64,000 bases of DNA, taken from positions 6,806,001 to 6,870,000 of the forward strand of contig JAEMBT020000005.1 in assembly GCA_018873245.2 (NCBI GenBank), read 5' to 3'. Positions 1-12,446 of the stretch are shown here, piece by piece; position 1 is the stretch's first letter, and each line of letters begins with the position of its first letter. A program made the position numbers and the translations under genes. This stretch comes from Archegozetes longisetosus (Eukaryota; Arthropoda; Arachnida; Sarcoptiformes; Trhypochthoniidae). The notes under the pieces were generated by a model that saw only the letters and a program-made list of their open reading frames with translations, searched no databases and had not been told where the DNA came from.

Positions 1-245
1 GAAGTACATGAATGGAATCAAAATGAATATACAGAAGAAAATCAACGAATAAAGAGCTACAAAGTAAAAAATAGGTGTCAAACGAAGTGGTAATTAATGA
101 ACAAATGGTTTATGTGAATAACAATTAATATGAATTACTGTAATATGAATAAAGAACCGCATCTTCAATGCCTTCACGTTGTGTCTGATTGGCTGCCCAT
201 TCCTAAGAAATTAAATTATAAACAATTTCAATAAAAATAAAATAA

Positions 246-665
246 TCAACAAATAGATTTGAGTTGACAATTCTTACTTTGAAAGATCCATCAGAATTTT
301 TCATGAATGAGACAATGAATATATCGATAGGCAAGAGAGCACAAGTGAGTAATGAAATAGCCATTGATATGATTGATGTAATAATAGAACTTAATTCGCT
401 TTCATACGGATTACGATACCGTCGAACGTATAGAATCGAAAATAAAAGTGTTGCCTATTTTTAGTATAAAGTATATCCAATTCATTTTAATTTTCATTTA
501 GTTTTATAAATATAGTTATATTAATCATAACTGACCAAAATCGATGCCAGAAATGGCAATACAATAGAAACGGTTCCGCTCGTTGGTAAAGACATTATCA
601 GTGATTTCAATCGATATGAATTTGGTGTTGATCCCGATCTTATTCAAACACTTCACAACCAATAA
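246..665 (+). CDS. possible last exons of an unidentified gene
   Basis: Two stretches look coding on the plus strand. The first, open from about 246, contains a KDPSEFF segment and ends at a good GTGAGT donor after position 350 (codons for KRAQ). The second, about 543-665, reads ETVPLVGKDIISDF and ends with NQ and a TAA at 663-665. An acceptor CAG lies just before 547, but its phase does not fit the first exon perfectly, so either the donor differs or a base is missing, as in other genes here. I do not recognise the protein. The rest of the gene would lie left of the window. The call rests on codon-like composition and splice signals only and could be wrong. Confidence 0.3.
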
Positions 666-1180
666 TTGTATTGATTTATGCCAAATATTTCTTATTTAAA
701 CGACCAACTGATGGCAAGATTTAGGTTTGATTAATTTTACGCAAGATATAAATATTGATTTGTTTTGACAAATGTTGACTCTGGTAGATGTAAACAACTT
801 ATGACTCAATACTTGCCCACTTTACTATACATCAATTATTTGCTTTGAAACTAGCTCATTCAATCCTATTTCTAGTCTAATGGAGTAAAAGTTGTCAACA
901 GTTTGACGTAATTATTGTTGAGTAACTAATGTTTAGATTATTTGGTTAAGGCGGGAAATCTTTTGTGCCTGTTACGAAACATCAATGTTTTTCTTAACTT
1001 TTTTAAACTAAAATATATTTAATTAAATCTTTCCACATTAGTTTCTAAGTCGACAACTTTTCTCAATATTCTTTCTAACCTCAATTGCAAACACTCTCTA
1101 ATTTTTATTCCACTTTAATTGAAATTATTTGAAGAAAATTAGATCATTTCATTAGTTGTGTTATCTTTTGATCATTCAAA
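666..1180. other. intergenic, upstream of PRIM2
   Basis: AT-rich sequence between the possible gene end and the primase start codon. No convincing ORF, repeat or RNA gene was seen. It should contain the PRIM2 promoter; no clear TATA or initiator element could be assigned. Confidence 0.5.
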
Positions 1181-3112
1181 ATGCAATTCGAAACCAATCG
1201 ACAAAACCGTTTAATGAAAGAAAGTGTTGGACTAAAAGATGGTTCAGTTAGTAACGTGTTCGTCAATCAATACCCATACTGTATCAACTTTTACGCGAGT
1301 CCTCCGTTCGGCAAAATATCACTCGAAGAATCAGAGGATATGGTCGCAGAAAGACTTAACAGTTTGTTCAATATTATCAATACATCTATTAGTCATTTTT
1401 GGAGACTAACTAAAGATTTTTAATTAACTTCGTATTATTTTCTCAAATGACTAGTTCTTCAAGTGGCAGATGAAATGTTGCGAACGCTGGAAAATAGCGC
1501 AAATTTTAAGCGAACGAAACAATATTACGAATCACTAGAAAATAAGTTGCAAAACGCTACTTCAAAATATGATAAAAACCTCTATTTAGCGGTAAGTCAC
1601 CTCAATCTAAGGCTTTATCTATAATTGACCAGTTCACTGTTAGTCCAAGGGTAGTGATAAGAACGTGGAAGTGCTGTCAGCGCGTCGAAGGGATCATATT
1701 TCCCACTTTTTGCTCAGAATATATTATTGTCGAACTGATGAACTAAGAAAATGGTTTATATCCAGAGAATGCGAACTATTGAGAGCTCGTCTAATGGATA
1801 GTTCATTGACTGCACAATTGCCTGAAATACTTTCTTACAATGGATTCAACTACGAAAAAGTTTCGGAAAAAGAAAAGGTTGAATTATGGCCTAAAATCAA
1901 TTGGAACTCCACATTAAGACAATCAGCAAACAATGTTGTTTATCGAATACGCTTTGAAGAAGCGCTTGAATTAGTCAAATCACGCAGAGTTTATCTAAAC
2001 TCTGGATTTGCTTATATTATGGTTCAGGAGATGGTTTCTGTCATTTGCAACAGATTTCGGTCAGATCTTTCACATTCGTTAGCTGTAAGTCATTATATTC
2101 AGTTAAGTTCTATGAAACCATGTCTTAAATGTTTTCTCTATTTCAAAGTTAATGCAATTAGCTTTGCATCAATTAGAAGAAGACGAACGACTGATTCCAC
2201 GTTTACATTCCTTACATTTGCATCACATTCAGAACCGTAAGAGTGCTGTCAAGAGAGAAGAGTTAGGTCAGGACGTTATATCTCCCGAAATGATTGACAC
2301 ATTAGCAGTTGAATCGTTTCCGCCGTGTATGAGAAATATTCACGAAACCTTCGAAGAGAGAATCATCTCAGACATTATGGACGACTTCATTACGGACTCT
2401 TCCTGAAGAGCATTGGTCTTAGTTTGGAGGACGCGCTGCGTTTCTTTCGTGAGGAATTCATTAAAAAGATTACTCCAGAAAAGTTTCAGAGAGAATATGC
2501 TTATAATATAAGATATAACTATGGTAAAGAGGGCAAAAAAGTTAATATAAGTGCTTATAGCTGTCAAAAGATAATTAACGACAACCCACCGGGAACTGCG
2601 GACACTCACGGCTGCCCTTTCAAGCACTTCGACACAAATAATCTGAACCAAATGCTACGCAGATACGGAATTGACGAGAACAATTCGCAAGAAGTAAGCC
2701 TTTAATTGATATTAAAATTATTGAAAAATTGACAAAATTATTTTTTGTAGATTCTGGAGATCGTTGAAAAAGATAAGGATTATTCGAGAGCTTGCTCTAA
2801 ATTTTTTCCTGCAAACATCACTGGTATCCACAATTGGCTCAAAATATTTATCATCCAAATCAATATTTTGTTGAGAGCCGAAAAGCACTGCGAATGTCAA
2901 CACTGACTCCACCTGATAGTGGACAAGAAGCAATGCAGACTGAAGTCCAGCCGAGTGACATCAGTTTGATGGCTGATACGACTACTGACACCTTAGAAGA
3001 GTCAATGTTTGAGACTGAAGATGAATTTGACAAATCTATTGCCAACATGTCATTCGACGTTGAGATCAACCCTCCCGTTGTTTCAAACGAGTCTCAAGAA
3101 AAGGATCAATGA
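1181..3112 (+). CDS. PRIM2: DNA primase large subunit (PRIM2), two single-base breaks
   Basis: The large subunit of the eukaryotic DNA primase, which with the small subunit makes RNA primers for DNA polymerase alpha in the nucleus. Exons inferred from GT-AG signals and homology: 1181-1361, 1455-1591, 1644-2084, 2149-2693, 2751-3112. Recognisable segments in order are YPYCINFYASPP, RRRDHISHFLLR, VYLNSGFAYI, ESFPPCMRNIH, NHLRHYGRLHYGLFLK, YNIRYNYGKEGK, NPPGTADTHGCPF and HPNQYFVES. Cysteines in PPCM, YSC and HGCPF and AC in the last exon fit the 4Fe-4S ligands of the C-terminal domain. Two frame breaks occur: near 2352 (inside exon 4, between IHET and the LRRENH segment) and near 2802-2807 in a run of six T. 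Each is repaired by one added base, giving about 555 residues, near the family size. The initiator ATG at 1181 precedes the conserved N-terminus. The tail after HPNQYF is acidic and Ser/Thr-rich, as in other animals. Confidence 0.9.
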
Positions 3113-3182
3113 ATCATTACTTTATTTATTTTTAAATATTTGATTAATTATAGAAATGACATGATTTACTTCAAAAAAAACT

Positions 3183-3274
3183 CGATCTTTTAGTCACTTT
3201 ATTATAAAAATACGTTTTAGAAGAGTGTAACATCAACTTTCAAAAGCATGTATGAAAATAAATGTATAAAATTC
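3183..3274. promoter_or_regulatory. crossing polyadenylation signals of PRIM2 and HDAC8
   Basis: AATAAA lies on the plus strand at 3257-3262, 145 nt after the PRIM2 stop. On the minus strand AATAAA lies at 3203-3198, about 72 nt after the HDAC8 stop. Each signal lies beyond the other one, so if both are used the two convergent mRNAs overlap tail to tail by roughly 60-90 nt. Usage is inferred, not shown. Confidence 0.5.
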
Positions 3275-4565
3275 TTATTTTATTGAATCTAAGTTGCGCA
3301 TAACTTTCTGTAGAACAGTATCGATATATTGAGTTGAATTCATATTAGGACGATGTCCAGCTTCTATATGTAGTTCATAAGTCGGTCGATATTCTAGAAA
3401 ACATGAGTGATCGGGAATATCGTTATCTAACTCTACATTTAAAGCACAAGCAGTTAACGCAGTCCATAATCGCGCAGTATTCAAAAAATTATAACCACCA
3501 CCTCCGAGAAGTATAAGTGGTTTGTTAAATGAGATCAAGTGTTTGACACATTGAGCGTAGCCATCAATTGTTAAATTGAATGAATTCATGGGATCACCGA
3601 TGAGTCCATCGGCACCACATTGACATATAATGACTTGTGAACTATAGCACGAATTAATTTTATCTAAAACTTTCTTGAAAAGAGTGACATAGCACTGATC
3701 AGTGATTCCATCTTTAAGAGGAATATTGACTGAATGAAATTTTCCTTTAGCACCATAACCAATATCATTGGTATCTCCAGTTCCAGGAAAGAAACCAATT
3801 TCATATTTGTGAAACGAAACTGTCATCACTTTGTTAGTGTGAGCGAATGCGTTCTGGACACCGTCGCCGTGATGGACATCTAAATCAACGTACAAGACGT
3901 TTGTGAATCCATTTTGAAGTAAAGTTAAAATAGCGAACACAATATCATTGGTATAACAATAACCGGAAGCCTCGTCTTTGTTGGCGTGATGCCAACCACC
4001 GAACCAATTTATGGCTATATCACACTTCTTATTAATTATGGCTTTTGCCGCACTTATTGAAGACCCAGCGATGCATGATATCAGTTCATAGAGTTGTCGA
4101 ATTGGCGGACAATCGTATCCAATACCAAACTCATCACTTGTGAACTCTTCGTTCATTTCATCGTCGGTTTCAGTCAACAGTCCTTTACTGACATGTTTCG
4201 CAAAATTGAGATAATCTTCGGTATGGAATGAGCGCAATTGTGTTTCATTTGCAGGAATGTTTTCGATTAATAGGCATTTATTTGTCAGTCCGTAGGCCTT
4301 GATGAGTTCGTGGACTAAAAGGGCCTAAAAACAAATTTTAATCAATTGTTTTGTTGCAAATAATAATAATTCACTTATGACTTACTCTTCCCTTGACTTT
4401 CGGTAAACGATTACAATCTATCAACAGCTGACGACTGAAAACATAGGCAACTCTTCGATTGAATAAATTGTGTTCTGATTTAGTATTAGTTATCTTATCA
4501 TTTGAGACATTTTCGCAAACTTTGTTCAAAATATTTTCTAATATTAGATTGATTTGGTGAGACAT
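3275..4565 (-). CDS. HDAC8: histone deacetylase 8 (class I)
   Basis: Zinc-dependent class I deacetylase, closest by eye to HDAC8. Two exons: 4565-4386 and 4324-3275, phase 0, encoding about 409 residues (human HDAC8 is 377). Motifs seen include FHTEDYL, GIGYDCP, the tandem catalytic histidines in GGWHHANKDEASGYCY, the metal ligands in VDLDVHHGDG, GFFPGTGD, GADGLIGDPM (second Asp ligand) and GGGGYN (transition-state Tyr). The C-terminus ends shortly after the catalytic domain, as in HDAC8, without the long tail of HDAC1/2/3. HDAC8 acts on SMC3 and other targets in animals; that role is family knowledge. The first exon adds a somewhat longer N-terminus before VAYVFSRQL. The gene is convergent with PRIM2. 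No frame break was found. Confidence 0.95.
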
Positions 4566-7500
4566 GATATTAGATTAAAAGAGATGTGATTATTAGATAA
4601 ACAAGTAAACAGTTATTGAAAGAGAGGCTAGACAAAAATCTAGACAAAAATCTAGACAATCACCAATAAAAAAGTCAACAATTCTGTTATTCCTGTCAAA
4701 ATCATAATAAATAGGTTCAAGTTTAACTATTAGTTGAGAAGAGAGTTAACAAACTAAAATCATAACATCAATATTGATATAAGCACTGAATATAATCATA
4801 TAGTTAGTAAATAATGGAAAGCTATGGCATTGCTATATAAGTGACACATGTCTGTATTCTCTTCTATGGGAGGAGTCAGTCATTCACTTTTCATTCACAA
4901 GTTCAATAAAGACTAACTTTTTCCATTGATTAACTGCAGTATTTGGATTAAAAATTAGTTCATCTTCAATAGCAAAACAAGATGACAATAGCAATAAAAA
5001 CTCTAAAACTTTGTTCTGATCAAATTTTCAAGACTATCTAAGACTATAAGAATTATATTTGAGACAATTGAAGCAGTAGCGAAGTCAATAGAAGCCACAA
5101 AACAAAGTCGCTTCATTTACTCAAAAGCTTAGGCGTAGACAGATGACAGAACAGAATGTTGACTTATAGAAATGAAATAAAATCAAATTAGACAATTTCT
5201 TATAACTCAATCAACTATGACGAGGAAAGTGAGAATGAAATCAATTTAGAACTAGCACAATTTGAACAGGAAAGCCATCAGAACCGCTTTGTGGCACTGC
5301 TACTGTTTCAAACAATAATGTTACATTTGCTTCAAGTCTCTAATCTAAGTTTATCTTTTGACTGATTAGATGAATGAGTCAGATAAATACTGTTGGACTA
5401 AAATATAGAATATCTTTTGTTATATTGTTCATTTTTCCAAGTGATTAATATTGATAGTTCTAACGGTTATTTAGGTGCAATAGATTCTGTTATTTTTTTA
5501 CCTAGAATATAAAGTTGCAAGAAAACCATATCTGGATTGAGGCATACATTCTTCGTGGCTGACATATTTCACGTCAATGTTCCTCTAGGCTTTACTGAAC
5601 TATTTCATTGAACTTGAGGTTCTTTGAGTACGAGAATTATTAAACATGTGTCGGTTGTTATAATGAAAAATAACTCTAATCTAGATTAGATAAAATAGTT
5701 ATGAATATATAGTATAAATAGATAACCGCAATTATTATCAGTCAGTGATGATAATTTTGACATTTTAAGAATGAATTCACATAAGACTCGTAGATATTAA
5801 GAGAATTACAATTTTATCTTACAAAAAATTTTATACAATTCTAATGATGTAAATTAGAGCGATATCGACTTGGTTATCGAGTGAAAAATTCAAACAATTA
5901 TGAGTTGTCAGTCGAACGTCATAGAGTAGCTAAACAAGTATGACTAAACTTAATTATTTCAATCTAACGCTGGATTAGGACTATCAATCTCCAAATGAGA
6001 CATTACAATAGGACGTCACCCGTTGATAAATCTGGAAATCAGAGTAGTTCAATTGTTACTATCAGATAATTGGATTTATTATGATTCAGGTTTAATACTA
6101 AGTCAGGTTCAAAGTATATTTTCAACGGACTTTGCTCGGCTTCAACGAATAGATAAGGATTACGTAAACAAAACATTTAAAAAATGAAATTGATAATTTT
6201 AATATTTCCTATGATAATGTAAGCTAAATTTCAAGATGATCCGGATTCGAGCTCAAAGCTCAAGCTCCTACTTTCAAGATAAGTCACGAAGAATTAATCC
6301 TTTGCTTTACTGTGTATCACTAAAACATTTCAGAAGTTTGAATCATAGGAACTATTGAAAATTGAGAAGCAATCGAAAATGGTCATGATATTAGATTTGG
6401 TAAAGGGTGGTCAGTTTGTTTCTGTAAAGGAATAAAAGTGTAATCCCTACTTTAAAAGTTTAAAAAGTCATAAGATAAGATTTTACCGCTTATATCATTT
6501 GAATATATAGAGTTAAGCCCTTTTGCTTTTTGAAGAAGGGATTAAACATATATTTGTTTCTGGAAAGAAATTGACCACCCTTTATTTACAATTGGAAAAT
6601 ATAGAAATTTTTTGCCTTTTTACCGACTGAAAGTCCAATATCTATGAGATCTGAACTTTAAAGAAGAGAGGAAGACTTTAGTCAGAGTTAAGGCAATGTT
6701 GACTTTTAAACTTGATATAATAGTAGAACGAGTCAATGTTTAATTTTTATCTAAAACTTTTCCGTATAAACTTTGGAGTATAGACTTACATATCATAATT
6801 CCACGTGTATGTAATCGCTCAACAGATTCTGAATAGATTTCATCTAAATGTTATGGTAAATAATCAAAGTCCAAAAAATATAGGTGTAGTTTATTATTCG
6901 AAGAATCAATTACGCAATCATTTTTATACATTGCATTTACTTAATTCGAAAACTATTGCCCCGAGCTGTCGATCGACAACCAAAATTTATATTAGGAAAT
7001 ATTAGTTTCACTTGGAAAAGTATTTTCCTTTTGATGAATTGAGTATTTTGAGCATAATTTCAAATCTAAGTGTTACGAAACAATTTTTGTGAAACATATA
7101 CGAAATTATGAAATTAAGGTTTTGACGGTAGCTCCTGATTTGATTAAAGTAGCAGATCTGTAGTAGTAGTAGTAGTGTTTACTCTGAAGCCTAATAAACC
7201 ATTTAAGGATGTAATCCTAATTTTTTCAAGATTTCCATAGAACTCTTCAAAAACGATAATAGGATACGATTTTTAATAGGGAAATCTTTTCTTAACTATA
7301 CGACGTTTTTAGCCTCTGGCATAAACATCCTGTTTTACTCTTTAACCTCAATTACGACTCATATGAGATTTAGTCGATGAGATTGAAAGTTCTAAACGGT
7401 TACGAAAGAAAATAATAGTTTTTAATTCCTTGGAAACTAGAAGTGATTAACCAATACTCATGTGTACTTTGAATATTCTGATGTTTGAACAAATTAATTT

Positions 7501-9047
7501 GTTGTTGTTTTGATTTACGTAAATTTGAACTCTTACGAAGTATAATTACAACTCATAACAATAATTATTATTGCATATTATTTGCGTGTCTTCAAAAATG
7601 TAATAATAATTATTATGCAAAATCTAAAATATTATCAATTCTAGTGAATTCTGCTTCAATTATCTTGTTATGCACTATATAATTAGGAAATTGTGACGTA
7701 GAGAAACATCATCAGAATCCTTGTATTAGGGGAAAGGCCCTTTACTTTATTTATTATCAAATTTTAAAATTGGTTTCAATGTTCAAAACAATCAGTATAC
7801 AGCTAGTTCCTGTCTTCGGTAAACCTTGAATGTCACATGAGAAGAAAAGCAGTACAAGCTGGATATATAGTTGTTTTACTCGAACTCTAAGTGTTTGAAG
7901 ACATTTTTGAATATATCGCAATTTTGACCTCTTATGCGTTACAGTTAATTTTATTTACGACTTATATAAGCGCATAACTTACAAAACTCTTCTTGATTTT
8001 ATTTTCATCGAAGAAAAGTAAAAGATTAGACTTGAGGAAAAGATAGCTTAAAAACAAGTCAACAAAGATACAAAACACGATGGTTATGCATAACGTAATA
8101 AATAGAAGTGCTCTTGACTTTCTAAAAATAAGTCTTTTGGTGAATTCTAGTTTTAAAAAAGACCTTCAGCTAATTCGATTTACATAGAACGAATGGGTAC
8201 TTAGATGGACGAGGATAGGATTTTTCCCTGTCAGCCCCAGTAATGCTGGAGGAGTAACTTATTAACAAATAGTGTTAGGAATAAAACCTAATAGTGTTGC
8301 CAGTCAAATCAACTATTTGTGTTAGCAGTGATGCAATGTTTTCAAGTCATAAGATTTGAAAGATTATTACAGCATTAATACTAAGCGAGGGTACAAAGTA
8401 CTCAGTTAGCAAAGCTATAAGAGCAGAGCTAAAAGTGATGTCGACCAAGTTCTTGGACGTATTCAACTTGTTTAGAAAGTGATATATTGAGAAAGTATCG
8501 GCTTTAATAGTTGACCATTGTAATTTAAATTGTTTGTTTCAGTTGAAATAGTTTTTTGTTTCAACAGTGAGTTTTATTTATATAACATTGATCTACATTT
8601 CCTATTTATCTAATCGTTTTTAATTTTTCTTTCAGTTATCTATTTAGTGTTGTAAAACAGTACAAAGCCCTAAGTTGTTAAATATTCCATTCTCGTGGAT
8701 AACTAACTTTCCAGCAGTTCATCAGCGACTGAATGGAAAAGTTCGGACGCGCGTGGAATCACTATAACTAAAGCTATCTATTAATAGACCTCTCTTACTA
8801 TTGGGTGTAAAGCACAAGCTCGTTTCTGAAAACTTTCCATTTCTGATAATTCAATTCATTGTCCCGTGTAGTAAGTTAATATCTTTTACTCTTTTTTGCC
8901 GATGGTATATAAGAAACATTTTTACAATCTCTCAAGCACAAATCGCAAAATAGTTTCAAACAGTAACATAAGCTCCTTAACCATTACTAAGATTGCTTTC
9001 AATATTGTTTAACTGAAAACTAAGTTATTTATTTCACTTATTTAAAA
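4566..9047. other. 4.5-kb non-coding region
   Basis: Between the HDAC8 start and the UCP start. ORFs are short and AT-biased with no family resemblance. Contents noted: three copies of a CTAGACAAAAAT unit at about 4628-4659, a short TAG trinucleotide run at 7159-7176, and the MITE at 6403-6582. The promoters of both flanking divergent genes must lie here. Nothing else supported. Confidence 0.6.
6403..6582. mobile_element. TA-flanked MITE (Tc1/mariner type)
   Basis: A 180-bp element with imperfect terminal inverted repeats of about 65 bp. The left end begins AAGGGTGGTCAGTTTGTTTC; the right end on the minus strand begins AAGGGTGGTCAATTTCTTTC, and both arms later contain TAATCCC. It is flanked by TA on both sides (6401-6402 and 6583-6584), the target duplicated by Tc1/mariner transposases. 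There is no coding capacity. Confidence 0.8.
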
Positions 9048-10840
9048 ATGAGTCGCTCAAAGAAAATGTCAAATCCAAAAGTTGGTGCAAATAGCTCAAG
9101 TTTGGGAGAGAAGATGTTGTGTGCCGGAACAGCTGCCTGTACGGCAGATATCATAACATTTCCTTTAGATGTAAGAGTTGCAAAAGGGTTTGAAAAATTT
9201 TCATTTTACTGAAAGATAACTTTTACCAAATAGGTCGCAAAAGTTCGACTACAGATCTCTTCTTCTTCTGCTATCCAAAAGTCAGCAGCCGTTTTGGCCC
9301 TTCATGGCAAAGATTTGACTCCTGAATATAGAGGGTTATTTGGTACTTTGTTCGGTATGGTTCGTCACGAAGGTATCAAAAGTCTATACGGAGGAATCAG
9401 TCCCGGATTACAACGACAGTGTGTATTCGCCTCCATAAGAATAGGACTGTATGACCCAGTCAAAGATTTTTATTCCAATCATCTTAATTTGGGTATGTTT
9501 TAATTTTCAAGTGTAAAGATTGAACAAAACTTGAAATTAGCTTAAAATCCATAGTTAGTATATAAAGAATAGAATTTAAGACTTGAAAATTTCAATGTGA
9601 AATTAAAAGATTAGAGTAGGCAGTTGAGGTTTTGAAAAGAAACATATCTGCAATGTTTTATTGACAGTAATTGATGAAGTTAATTATTGATTATTAGGTG
9701 ATAGCGCAAGTTCAACTATTGTTATTCGAATAGCTTCCGGAATAACAACAGGTGCCATTGGAATCACTTGTGCACAGGTAAGAGTAATATCTATTTTCGC
9801 TTCACAAGCAACTATAGGATCGAAAGCTTTGAAAAGTTTTGAAAAGTTTTGTTTACTATTTTTGAGACAAGTAGTAAAAACATTTAACGTTAAAAACATT
9901 TTACGCTTGGAAGTATTCCAAATATAAATTAATAGACCGCTTGTTGATGATTTGAGCGCGAAAGCCTTTATCTATTAGAGCCTATGTTAGTTTTGCTGTC
10001 AGTATCTATTAGAGTATCTGTTAGTATAGATTGACGAAAACATAAAAATAAAGAGTTTTAATTTTTAAAGCCGACTGATGTGGTGAAAGTTCGTATGCAA
10101 GCACAAACTCGTGGCATTGGTTCTATGACATACGAAAGTTCGATTCACGCATATAAGTCAATATATCAAAATGAAGGAATCAAAGGCTTGTGGAAAGGAA
10201 TCGGTCCTAACATTCTGAGAAATTCAGTGGTTAACGCAGCAGAGCTAGTTTGCTATGACACAATAAAAGAGCTTTTATTAAATAATGGAATATTTAAAGA
10301 TGGGCTCCCTTGTCATTTTAGTGCAGCGTTTGCAGGTACATAAAAATATTTGAATATCAATTAGCATTAATCTCAATATAACTGATTCGTTTAACTAATT
10401 TACTAACGCCGAATTGTTTTTACCATAGCTGGTTTTTGCGCTACAACAGTCTCGAGTCCTATTGATGTAGTGAAGACACGATATATGAATTCAACTTCAC
10501 AGTACTCAAGTGTATTAGATTGTGCTAAACATTTGGTCAGACAGGGAGGATTGATGGCTTTCTACAAAGGGTATGTTTATTTATAATATCAAAACGTTAG
10601 ATAAGTTCAAATGACAAGTATTTGTGGCAAAGTCTAAATAAGAATAGGACTGATTTAGAATGTAATCGTTACAGTTTTACGCCATCGTTTATGAGGCTGG
10701 GGTCTTGGAACATTTGCATGTTCGTCACCTTTGAACAGCTAAAGAAATTAACAGCTCAAATCAAAAGTGAAAGAGATAGTAATAAAGCCGAGAAGCAAAG
10801 TCTTCTAACACTTGGTAGACCAAAAACAGTGACATTATAA
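9048..10840 (+). CDS. UCP: mitochondrial uncoupling protein-like carrier (SLC25)
   Basis: Inner-membrane carrier of the SLC25 family, UCP2/UCP4-like. Six exons: 9048-9170, 9234-9492, 9698-9777, 10071-10335, 10429-10570, 10675-10840, all GT-AG with matching phases, encoding 344 residues with no break. The three tandem repeats each carry the carrier signature: PLDVAKVR (about residue 39), PTDVVKVR and PIDVVKTR. The C-terminal GFTPSFMRLGSWNICMFV followed by a TFEQLKK segment is typical of UCPs, as is the residue pattern SIRIGLYD in repeat 1. UCPs dissipate or tune the proton gradient or carry C4 metabolites; which applies here cannot be told from sequence. A C-terminal tail of about 30 polar residues extends past the usual end. 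AATAAA signals occur around 11205. Confidence 0.93.
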
Positions 10841-11384
10841 TCATTTTATATTGTCATTATTTTAATGCAACTCTTATCAATGCAATTCATTTCACATTAA
10901 GTTATGCACAGATATTAATCCAATCATTTACAAACTCCAAAGTCTTTTCTCAAGATGGACTTTGTACATCTATTCATTTCGCACTCAATCATTGTCTTCA
11001 GTAAAGGTTAAAGCCATTTCCATTAAATATGTGATATCATTGTTAGGTTAGGTTGGACCAAGTCTCATTGCCTAACCTGACATATGAAAAATATTTGCTA
11101 CCTTTTTGATTTTTTGTTGAAAATATATTTCAAATATATTTCAAATTTGTTATTCATTTATTTCAATATTTTTTTTATTGTAAAAATAAAAAACTTTTCA
11201 ATTAAATAAAGTTTTATACTTGTACTATGACTTTGTTTAATATCTTACTTTGTATGAAATCCAAATAATCTAAAGTAATAAAACATAAATTGCACTTTTA
11301 AACAAATCTTTAAGTCATTGGTAATAATCAGATTCTATTTGTCTGAATGGCCACTTTTAGATAATTTTGTGCTGCTGTTGAATC
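10841..11384. other. intergenic, UCP 3' flank
   Basis: Holds the UCP 3' UTR and AT-rich spacer. A TAGGTTAGGTTGG stretch near 11045 and CCTAACC near 11070 form a weak inverted pair resembling the TTAGG motif. No gene seen. Confidence 0.5.
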
Positions 11385-11861
11385 TTATATTTGAGTATTG
11401 GGTTGTTTTCTAGGAGTTAATACTATTCTCGGTTGAGGCGTCTGAACAATTCTTATCTGAGGCAACGGAACAACTCTTGGCTGAAGTACATCATCAGTAT
11501 AATTCGACTTATTATCAACCTGTCTTAAAAGTGATGTCTCACTTCTAAGAGTAGCTGGTGACACATATTTAGATTGTTTTACAATGTATTGTTGTGTTTT
11601 TGTTTTAGATTCTTTAGTTTGCTTTGTTTGAGATGCCTGTCTAGTCTTTTTTAACTTTTCAAATAGTGTCACTTTGTTTTGTTCATTCACATTCTTAACA
11701 AGCTTTGAGCAAGCAACTTCACTATTGTTTGTCCGCATATACATCACTAATTCCTGAGCAACATTTCCATTAGCAACAGCTTTACTGTAGGCTAAATTTA
11801 CTAAATTCGTTTCCTTTACAATCTTTTCTCTAGTCGTTGGCTTCATTGTAATTTTGGTCAA
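11385..11861 (-). CDS. unidentified basic protein, possibly extending upstream
   Basis: An open frame of 158 residues (alternative TTG at 11861; first ATG a few codons later). It is rich in Lys, Gln, Thr, with a central TKQTKESKTKTQQ stretch and a C-terminal Arg-Pro-rich series (QPRVVPLPQIRIV, PQPRIVLTPRK). The segment LAYSKAVANGNVAQELVMYM looks like an ordered helix. Upstream on the minus strand, about 12040-11866, another frame reads coding-like sequence ending LRTPGNQIRN. Adding one base near 11863 would join it to this ORF, and that upstream frame has one TAA near 11956. I do not recognise the family. It may be a nuclear basic protein, but that is only inference from composition. Confidence 0.4.
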   Translation of the reverse strand: MTKITMKPTTREKIVKETNLVNLAYSKAVANGNVAQELVMYMRTNNSEVACSKLVKNVNEQNKVTLFEKLKKTRQASQTKQTKESKTKTQQYIVKQSKYVSPATLRSETSLLRQVDNKSNYTDDVLQPRVVPLPQIRIVQTPQPRIVLTPRKQPNTQI

Positions 11862-12446
11862 CTATTCCTTATTTGATTTCCTGGAGTTCGTAAAGTGTTG
11901 GGCTTGATACTACTCAAAGTTGTTTTCCAGCTTATCTTTGGCTCAATTTCCTCTTATGAGTTGTCTTTAATATTGGGCACAGGTATTCTGTTAAACCAAT
12001 TTGACTTCTGATTCTTTCTGAGCTTCTGACTGCGTTTCAGATCAGATTTGTTCACCTTTCAAATTATTATAGAATTATACAATGTTTTAATCAGAGCTTA
12101 ATTCAATTCTTAACAAACATTAGGATTTAATCATAAAGTATGAGATTAATGACTTCAATACAATCTATTGGGAAAGTACAAAAAAATTATTAGTGATTGT
12201 TTATTCTATCCAACTCATTTATAGTACATTCAGTCAGTCCTTTAATGGTAAACTTTTGATTGTTGGAAGCGCGCCGCTTAATATTTAAAGAAAAGCTAAA
12301 TTCGAACGAGTTTTGTTCAGATTATACAAATTAAAATTATGAAGGACAAGAAAAAGTTCTAAATATATGAATAATTATAATTTTTATAAGTCTTAAAGTT
12401 AGTTTGACTTTTTGTCACTCTTTTACACTTATTTCTATGAAAAAGT
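11862..12446. other. spacer with possible upstream exon of the basic protein
   Basis: The first ~180 nt may be coding on the minus strand (see the 11385-11861 gene). The remainder is AT-rich and shows no gene, RNA or repeat. Confidence 0.35.

Noticed and set aside
7485-7682. 65-residue ORF rich in Cys and Asn
   Set aside because: Composed of AAT/ATT-rich simple sequence, without homology or signals.
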